A stretch of DNA of 64,000 nucleotides from an uncultured Lachnospiraceae bacterium (lineage in GTDB: Bacteria; Bacillota; Clostridia; Lachnospirales; Lachnospiraceae), in assembly GCA_947176505.1 (NCBI GenBank), contig CAMWQW010000019.1:1-64000 (forward strand), read 5' to 3'. The notes below the pieces were generated by a model that saw nothing but the letters and a program-made list of their open reading frames with translations, was not told the DNA's origin and searched no databases. How positions within the stretch are numbered: the first letter of the stretch is position 1; every line of letters begins with the position of its first letter. Shown here piece by piece: positions 58,140 through 64,000 of the stretch. The position numbers and the translations under genes were made by a program.

Positions 58140-61100
58140 TCAAATATTCCTGTCATCCCTTTTCCTGAGCAGCTGAGACGTATCCAATGTCTGTTCCGAT
58201 GACTCCTTCTTTTTTGCTTTCTTCTCAGACTTCTTTTCTGGTTTATTTACTGCCTCCTCTCCATGCTGCTTTTCTGACTCTGTTCCCGCTCTCTCGTTCT
58301 TCTCTGAGTCCTTCAAAGAATCTTCTGCCGTTCTCTCCCGCTTTGCACGCTTTCCACTAAACCCTACCTTCACAAATCCCGGCACAAACTGGAACCGCCG
58401 CATTGCCACATCTGCGACGAACAGACATAGGGCAAGGAAAATCAGCCAGTTTGTGATAGGATAGCTCTCTCTTGCTCCTGTGGAAATCCGTTCAAAGACA
58501 GAGTCCTCATCCGTGATGATCCTGCCATACTGCTCCACAAACTTCAAATACGAATCCGTACTCACATTAAACTTATACTCATCCGAAAACTGCACCGCGG
58601 CGGCTGTTGTCAGATAACTTTGCGTCTCACCATCCTCACTGCGGCGTATATTGAAATGATATAGCCCTGTCTGCGGTGTAGAAATTTCCGCTGTATATTG
58701 TCCCGGTGCTGTGGCATGAAGCTTCTCTTCCGTAGTCTGCCCCTCCGGATCGATCACCGTCACCAGAATCTCTGTGCCGCTTGTGTAATCCTCCGTCTGA
58801 TAAGTGACTTCTGTCTGTTCTCCCACCGTCACCACGTCCACTCTGTCCTCGCCCATATCGGCATTTCCGGTGGAATAATCCACAATCCGCTTCCACAACT
58901 GGACATAGTCATCTTCGCCTGCAAAGGCGCCGCTCCACTCGCCGGTAACGTCACTGTTCCACGCAACAGTCCTGCCAAGTCCGTACTGCCATACCGTAAG
59001 GATAGGATTTTCTTTGTCTGCAGATACGATAACCGGGTTTGCGGCTGTCTTGGGGGTTGCGGCAATATAACCATAAATCACCGGCCAGCCATCGGTAAAA
59101 AGATTGCTTGTCAGTTCATGGCTCCCTTGCACCTTCAGCGAAAATACACCGTTCTGGATATAGCTGTCACTTCCCAGAAAGACTTCTCTTGCAAAGATCT
59201 TGGGTATGTCGCTGGCTAAATCCGAATAATAATATCTGCCGCCGCACCTGTCAGCTAACTGTTCAAGGAGCTGCGTATCTGAAAAACTTCCCACTGCCAC
59301 AGTAGAGAGCGTGATTCCCTCTGCATTATAGGCGTTTATCACATCCTGAAAATGATTCGTCTCTCCCATACCATCCGTCAGAAGAACTACATGTTTAATG
59401 GATGCCTCACTTTCCGAAACCGCCTCGCACGCCTCCAAAAGAGCAGGCTTAATGGTTGTCCCGCCGCCTTCGCTAATGTGCGCGATCTCATCCTTGATGG
59501 CTGCCTTGTCATCTGCCGTGGTGAGCTCTACCTGCCACTCATACTGGTCATCAAAGGTCAGCACACCCACCTGATCCGAATCTCTCAGGTTATCCACTGC
59601 CACCATAGCAGCCCTGATGGCAATATCCAGATTGCTGCCGCCAGAGTCCGTGGCTTCACTGATCATACTGCCGGAATGATCGATGACCATCACCATAGCC
59701 ATGGAAGGAATCTCATTTAAGCTCCTTGGCTGCATATCTACCGGAAGCACCGTCTCAAGCACCGTGTTCCGATATCCGCCCAGTGCGAAGCTGTCCTCAC
59801 CGCCGCAGCAAATCAAGCCGCATCCGTAATCCTTCACATAAGTCTCCAGATTGTCCAGAAAACCGTCGGGCAGATCATCTATATAAGTATCAGCCAGAAC
59901 AATAGACTTGTAGGCTGACATGGCATCGATATTGTCCGGTGCGTTCAGGGCGGAGACCACATGATAATCACAACCTGCCGCGCGCAGCACAGGGTCAAAT
60001 GCCGAAACATCAACGCCCTGCCCGGCAATCAGCAGGATCTTGGGCGCAGACTCCACCACGGAATACGCGCTGAAGGAATCATTCTCCGGGCAGGTATCCC
60101 CCGGTGCCTCCACCTGTACCCTGAGATTCTCCATGGCGCCACTGTCCGCATCCACGTCAACCTGTGCGCCGAACACAAAGCGGTTGCTCCCCCTGTTTAA
60201 ATGAACACTGTTTGATGCCGTCCGGGCACTTCCATTGTAAAGCGCTATGACCGCGTCCGTATCATAATTACTCTCCACCAATACAGTGACTGCATATTTA
60301 TCTCCGGGATGCAGATAAGAGGGAAGGCTCACATTGTCAATATAGGTATCAGGTGTCTCCTCGTCCTCATAAAGCAAAGTCAGAAACTCTACTCCGCTTG
60401 TAGAAAGCGCCTGTCCCATATGCGCTACATCTCCTCGGGTCTGTTTCCCGTCTGTGAGCACCACCAGCCTTCCACTGTAATCTTCCGGAACGAGTGTAAG
60501 CGCTTTGGAAATGGCATCCTCAAAATTGGTTGCCGTTTTCTCCGGCAGCGTCAGTAATCCTCCGTAATAACCTTCCTCCGTCAGAAACTGCTCCACAAGT
60601 GCATTTTTTCCAAAAGTCACAATACCATAGGCATTGCCTGCAGGCATTTTCGCAATAACAGACTGCAGGTACTTTCCGGACTCCTCAAGATGCTCCTCAT
60701 TGCTGTCGGAGAGGTCCACTACAAAAACAGTGGCAGTCCGGCTGCTGCCCAAATGTACCTGTATCCCCAAAAGAGCTAAAACCGCACACGCAGCCACCGC
60801 CCCTCTCACAGCCAGATAAAACTTTCCTCTATATCTCATCTGGCGCACATAAACAATCCATTCTACGATTAAAAACGCCAGCGCCAGCAGCAGGAAAAGA
60901 TTTCTCACCGCCCGCTTCACCTTTTGCAGCTTTATCTCTTCTGTGCTGCCGACAGAAGCGGCGGTCTCTCTTCCATCCGACTCCGTGGCGGTCTGGAAAC
61001 GCACCACATAAGTTTCCTGATGCTCCCCATTTCCCACCTGATACAGACCGGCTTTTCCCGGACGGCTGTCAAACGCAAGCTCATCCGGCTCTGCCCAAGA

Positions 61101-62597
61101 CTTAAGGACAATCTCTTCTCCGGCATAATAAACATTTTCCGCAAGCCATGATGTGTCAGTCAGATAGACCATGACATTGGTCAGAAAAACCGGAAATTCC
61201 GCTCTTAACGGAAAATCCGACTCACGGGGATCAAATCCCACCACGACCTCTTTACTGCCGTCCAGCTCCCTGTAATAGCCTGCGCATTTCCCATCATATT
61301 CTAAAAAACTCACCGCTCCTTCCGGAAGCGCAAAGCAGTACGCAGTATTCACCCCTATGCTAAATCCGGACAGACCGTCGGTCAGATCACAGTCCTTCAT
61401 ATGCAATACGACATTTTGAAGTGTCTCTACAGTTTCCTTTCTGGCATCACCAAAAATCAGCCGGTTCTTTCCTTCCGTCCCCGGAATCTGTCCCGCATCA
61501 TAAATTACCACATTATAATCATCAAGAGTATCTGTCTTTGCCCGGGCAATGTTCTCGCCTGTAATGGCAAGATACGCCTTTTCAATAAAAATGTTTCCCT
61601 CTCCGACAAGCAGTCCCTTCACCTGATTCTTCGGGCTTTTGACCGCCTCCGAAACATTATCCGCGTCAAGGCTCTCTACGGCGCCTCCCTCAAAAGTGAT
61701 TCCGTCAATACAGGACCTTAGAGTCTGTCCCTGCCATTCCACCTGTTCAAACAAACAGGTGTTACTCTCCGAAGGTGCAAGCTGCATCTGTTTCAGCGCA
61801 ATCAGATTCTCACCCTCGTCATACAGACTGACGTCAAAGGTAACTTCGCTGTCGCTGTAATTGACCATGCTCACCATCACATCATAAGTTCCGTCCTCCT
61901 GAGCGGTGAATACCGTGTATTCATTCGCCACATTGGAAGAAGCCTCACCGAACACACGAAGCTCCTTCTCTGCGCTGCCCCGTAGTTCTTCAAAACCCGC
62001 TGCGCCCGCGCCATCCGTATATACAATCAGATCCGCCGCATTTTCCGCATCATCTCCCACAAGCGCATCTATAGTTCCCTGTGCCTGCGCTAGATTTCCT
62101 CCGCTGTCACTGCATGCAATCCCTTTAAGCGCCCGGATCAGGCTGTCTGCGTCCGCCATGTCCACAGCCAGAAGCTTTGTCCCCAGCGCATCCTCCGTCA
62201 CGATGGAGAAACGTGTATCCTCTGCCGTCCTCACATAATCGCAGGCATCCGCCACAGCTTCCTCCAGACGAGTCTTCCCTGAACCTGTCATATGCTGCAT
62301 ACTTGCGCTTGTATCAAACAGCAGTATCTTTCTTCCGCCGCTTGACCCCTCTGACCTGATAAAAGGCGACATCAGCGCGACCACCAGCAGTATCACGATC
62401 AGAATCTGCAGATACATGAGAATGTTGTGCACAAACTTCTCGAAAAAGGTCTTTGACTGCTCATTTTTCAGCAATTTCTGCCAGAGAAGATTGGAAGAAA
62501 TCAGATAATCCTCTCCCTTTGGCTTAAGCAAATATAAAATTATAATGATTGGAACCGCAGCCAGAAAAGCCAGCGGCCATAAGTTCTCAAATATCAT
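58140..62597 (-). CDS. giant vWA membrane protein (BatA-like, three vWA-like domains)
   Basis: A 1485-residue membrane protein. Residues 1-80 are the BatA-type anchor (IFENLWPLAFLAAVPIIIIL and a second TM). The first vWA-like domain (about 88-230) has ILLFDTSASMQ. TM segments recur at about 565 and 605. A second vWA-like domain (about 620-760) begins VFVVDLSDSNE, with an altered MIDAS. A glutamine-amidotransferase-like fold (about 850-955) has LICCGGEDSFALGG. A third vWA (about 967-1140) has VIDHSGSM and a full MIDAS. The last TM is near 1382, followed by a Lys/Glu-rich tail. It overlaps the DUF58 gene by 11 bases. MoxR-DUF58-vWA sets are thought to act in protein complex assembly or envelope stress. 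The actual role is unknown. Confidence 0.88.
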   Translation of the reverse strand: MIFENLWPLAFLAAVPIIIILYLLKPKGEDYLISSNLLWQKLLKNEQSKTFFEKFVHNILMYLQILIVILLVVALMSPFIRSEGSSGGRKILLFDTSASMQHMTGSGKTRLEEAVADACDYVRTAEDTRFSIVTEDALGTKLLAVDMADADSLIRALKGIACSDSGGNLAQAQGTIDALVGDDAENAADLIVYTDGAGAAGFEELRGSAEKELRVFGEASSNVANEYTVFTAQEDGTYDVMVSMVNYSDSEVTFDVSLYDEGENLIALKQMQLAPSESNTCLFEQVEWQGQTLRSCIDGITFEGGAVESLDADNVSEAVKSPKNQVKGLLVGEGNIFIEKAYLAITGENIARAKTDTLDDYNVVIYDAGQIPGTEGKNRLIFGDARKETVETLQNVVLHMKDCDLTDGLSGFSIGVNTAYCFALPEGAVSFLEYDGKCAGYYRELDGSKEVVVGFDPRESDFPLRAEFPVFLTNVMVYLTDTSWLAENVYYAGEEIVLKSWAEPDELAFDSRPGKAGLYQVGNGEHQETYVVRFQTATESDGRETAASVGSTEEIKLQKVKRAVRNLFLLLALAFLIVEWIVYVRQMRYRGKFYLAVRGAVAACAVLALLGIQVHLGSSRTATVFVVDLSDSNEEHLEESGKYLQSVIAKMPAGNAYGIVTFGKNALVEQFLTEEGYYGGLLTLPEKTATNFEDAISKALTLVPEDYSGRLVVLTDGKQTRGDVAHMGQALSTSGVEFLTLLYEDEETPDTYIDNVSLPSYLHPGDKYAVTVLVESNYDTDAVIALYNGSARTASNSVHLNRGSNRFVFGAQVDVDADSGAMENLRVQVEAPGDTCPENDSFSAYSVVESAPKILLIAGQGVDVSAFDPVLRAAGCDYHVVSALNAPDNIDAMSAYKSIVLADTYIDDLPDGFLDNLETYVKDYGCGLICCGGEDSFALGGYRNTVLETVLPVDMQPRSLNEIPSMAMVMVIDHSGSMISEATDSGGSNLDIAIRAAMVAVDNLRDSDQVGVLTFDDQYEWQVELTTADDKAAIKDEIAHISEGGGTTIKPALLEACEAVSESEASIKHVVLLTDGMGETNHFQDVINAYNAEGITLSTVAVGSFSDTQLLEQLADRCGGRYYYSDLASDIPKIFAREVFLGSDSYIQNGVFSLKVQGSHELTSNLFTDGWPVIYGYIAATPKTAANPVIVSADKENPILTVWQYGLGRTVAWNSDVTGEWSGAFAGEDDYVQLWKRIVDYSTGNADMGEDRVDVVTVGEQTEVTYQTEDYTSGTEILVTVIDPEGQTTEEKLHATAPGQYTAEISTPQTGLYHFNIRRSEDGETQSYLTTAAAVQFSDEYKFNVSTDSYLKFVEQYGRIITDEDSVFERISTGARESYPITNWLIFLALCLFVADVAMRRFQFVPGFVKVGFSGKRAKRERTAEDSLKDSEKNERAGTESEKQHGEEAVNKPEKKSEKKAKKKESSEQTLDTSQLLRKRDDRNI

Positions 62598-63468
62598 ATA
62601 GCATCCTTAAATCCTGAAAAATCAGTCGATAGATATCCGTCCCGGTGCTGCATACCGCGTAGAATGCACCTGCCTTTACGCATTCCCGCCGTATCCGGTC
62701 CGTAAATTCCTGCAGGGACTTCTCATATGTCCGGATACTTCCGGCATCCAATGTAACACGCAGTGTACTTTGATCCTCCATATCAATCAGATTCCGTGTG
62801 CCCGTTAGTTCCACGGAAAGCTCTTCCTTCGCCAGCACATGCAACAGTACGATTTTCTGCTTTCTGTAATTTAAGAAACGCAGCATCTTTTGCAGAGTCT
62901 CCTGTTCCTGCTCCAGAAAAGTCTCCTGCAGAAAATCGCTGATCAGAATGGTCACGCCCGTTCCTTTCATGGGAAGCCCGCCGACAGCTTTTGCAATATC
63001 CACCGTTCCCACAAAAGAACGCTTCTCTAACCAGTCTACAAGTCGGGGCAAGGCTCTCTTTCCGCCTTCCGCCACAAAAGGCAGATGCATCCTACCCATA
63101 TCATAGAGGACGACACGGTCCATGCCATTTAATCCCATATGGGAAAAAGCCGCCGCCAGCATACAGGCAAGCTCACTCTTTTTCTTCTCCCCGTAATCCA
63201 TGGAGGCACTGGTATCGATCAGGATCGAAACCAATGCTTCCTTTTCCTCCATATATTCCTTGATATAGAACCTGTCCAGACGCCCATAGGCATTCCAGTC
63301 AATGCGGCGTATATCGTCTCCCGGCATATACTCCCTGAAATCTGAAAATTCCATGGAAGAACCTTTCTGTATGGATTTACGGTTTCCGGTCAGGTTCATG
63401 GATGTTCTGTGCCCCATAGCCAGTCTAAGTCTTGACAGCCTGTCAAAAAATGCAGCGTCCAACATCAT
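62587..63468 (-). CDS. DUF58 protein (vWA-like)
   Basis: A 293-residue cytosolic DUF58 protein. The signature FSDFREYMPGDDIRRIDWNAY is split by the conserved PGDD-RxIDW core. It is followed by a vWA-like fold with VSILIDTSASMDY and GVTILISDFL. DUF58 proteins are encoded with MoxR ATPases and vWA proteins, as here. It follows MoxR by 23 bases and overlaps the giant vWA gene. A double ATG (63468/63465) is preceded by AGGTAGTT. Confidence 0.92.
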   Translation of the reverse strand: MMLDAAFFDRLSRLRLAMGHRTSMNLTGNRKSIQKGSSMEFSDFREYMPGDDIRRIDWNAYGRLDRFYIKEYMEEKEALVSILIDTSASMDYGEKKKSELACMLAAAFSHMGLNGMDRVVLYDMGRMHLPFVAEGGKRALPRLVDWLEKRSFVGTVDIAKAVGGLPMKGTGVTILISDFLQETFLEQEQETLQKMLRFLNYRKQKIVLLHVLAKEELSVELTGTRNLIDMEDQSTLRVTLDAGSIRTYEKSLQEFTDRIRRECVKAGAFYAVCSTGTDIYRLIFQDLRMLYDI

Positions 63469-63491
63469 AACTACCTATTCACTCCTATTCC

Positions 63492-64000
63492 TTATCTTCC
63501 TGTCGAAGCCGTATTTGCATCCAGAATCCTCGTAATGATATCATCTTCGGTAATTCCTGCACTGATGGCATCAAAAGCCGGAATAATCCGGTGTCTGAGA
63601 ACCGGGTATGCAGCTTCCTTCACATCCTGAAAAGAAACATTAAATCGCCCTTCTAAAAACGCCTTCGCTCTGGCGGCACGGATTAATGCCTGTGCCGCTC
63701 TGGGACTTGCACCCTCTCTGATGTGAGGATTCGGAGCGTGCGTCGCCATGACGATTTCCAGTAGATAGTCCATCACCGCATCCGCAATCGGAATCTGATT
63801 AATCAGGTTTCGTGCTGCCAGAAGCCCCTCGCCATCCATCTGTTTTTCGATGGGAGGCTCCTTGCTTCCCTCCGTGAGCGCAACGATCCCCTTTAGCTCC
63901 TCCCTCGTGGGAAACCGCACCAGAAGCTTAAACATGAAACGGTCAAGCTGCGCCTCCGGCAATGGATAGGTTCCCTCGCTTTCTATGGGATTCTGGGTCG
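63492..64000 (-). CDS. MoxR-family AAA+ ATPase (partial, 5' end beyond the window)
   Basis: The C-terminal 168 residues or so of a MoxR ATPase; the gene runs off the right edge. The visible sensor 1 and arginine-finger region reads [21 protein letters not shown], with the break before TQN at the window edge. The lid domain follows with [20 protein letters not shown], containing sensor 2. The motor is thought to remodel vWA-protein partners, using ATP. It is the first visible gene of the MoxR-DUF58-vWA operon. Confidence 0.93.
   Translation of the reverse strand, partial: TQNPIESEGTYPLPEAQLDRFMFKLLVRFPTREELKGIVALTEGSKEPPIEKQMDGEGLLAARNLINQIPIADAVMDYLLEIVMATHAPNPHIREGASPRAAQALIRAARAKAFLEGRFNVSFQDVKEAAYPVLRHRIIPAFDAISAGITEDDIITRILDANTASTGR

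Noticed and set aside
1-64000. tRNA, rRNA, insertion sequence, prophage or integrase genes
   Set aside because: None recognised on either strand; no transposase-like or integrase-like protein motifs were seen.

Overview
The window looks like a chromosomal segment of a spore-forming Firmicute of the class Clostridia, most likely a Lachnospiraceae gut-type anaerobe. This is inferred from strong AGGAGG-type ribosome sites, an HrcA/CIRCE site, SpoIID-type and YtaF-type sporulation-family proteins, Clostridia-style two-component/ABC modules, and a cluster of DUF5716/DUF5717-like proteins that I associate with Lachnospiraceae. The family assignments come from reading the protein sequences. No searches were run.

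Layout. 0.1-7 kb: an AT-rich accessory stretch holding an ArsR-type metal sensor, a divergent aminotransferase/MocR pair, a methyltransferase - small protein - CPBP-like operon, and a Zn/Cd-type P1B ATPase with an ArsR-like operator on its promoter. 7-13.9 kb: envelope genes, namely a SpoIID-PG_binding-LysM protein, a secreted TIM-barrel glycosidase-like protein (DUF5722-like), a CDF metal exporter, a LysM protein and a membrane-anchored partner. 13.9-19.6 kb: an amidase/deacetylase fusion and a four-gene signalling operon (FG-GAP-like exported protein, response regulator, histidine kinase, anchored protein). 19.6-24 kb: purB, a decayed fragment, a kinase-like/DUF3795 pair and purF.

24-31.1 kb: four consecutive genes of unknown role, all on the minus strand. 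They encode a 1187-residue beta-sandwich plus helical-repeat protein, an Hsp70/actin-like ATPase, a helical-repeat protein and a coiled-coil membrane protein. They share one promoter and end just before purF. I consider this the best candidate for an undescribed system. A second SpoIID-like protein lies divergently beside it (31.2-32.5 kb), followed by a GH51 arabinofuranosidase lipoprotein.

34.9-41.7 kb: a second AT-rich accessory block. It holds a LolD/FtsX-type ABC exporter with its own two-component system (the same 22-bp direct-repeat site lies upstream of both operons), a small GLUG-like lipoprotein, and a YtrA-type GntR-ABC operon with a clear promoter and operator. 41.7-52.5 kb: htpG with a perfect CIRCE element and an acidic repeat insertion, a PrsA-like foldase, a PHP phosphoesterase, ilvE, a hybrid sensor kinase downstream of thyA-folA, and a beta-CASP nuclease. 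52.7-58.1 kb: ytaF, a Ca2+-type P-ATPase, a 5'-truncated AraC/GyrI-like regulator, a GreA-type factor and a GNAT acetyltransferase. 58.1-64 kb: a MoxR - DUF58 - giant vWA operon that runs off the right edge. I saw no tRNA, rRNA, CRISPR array, transposase or phage gene.
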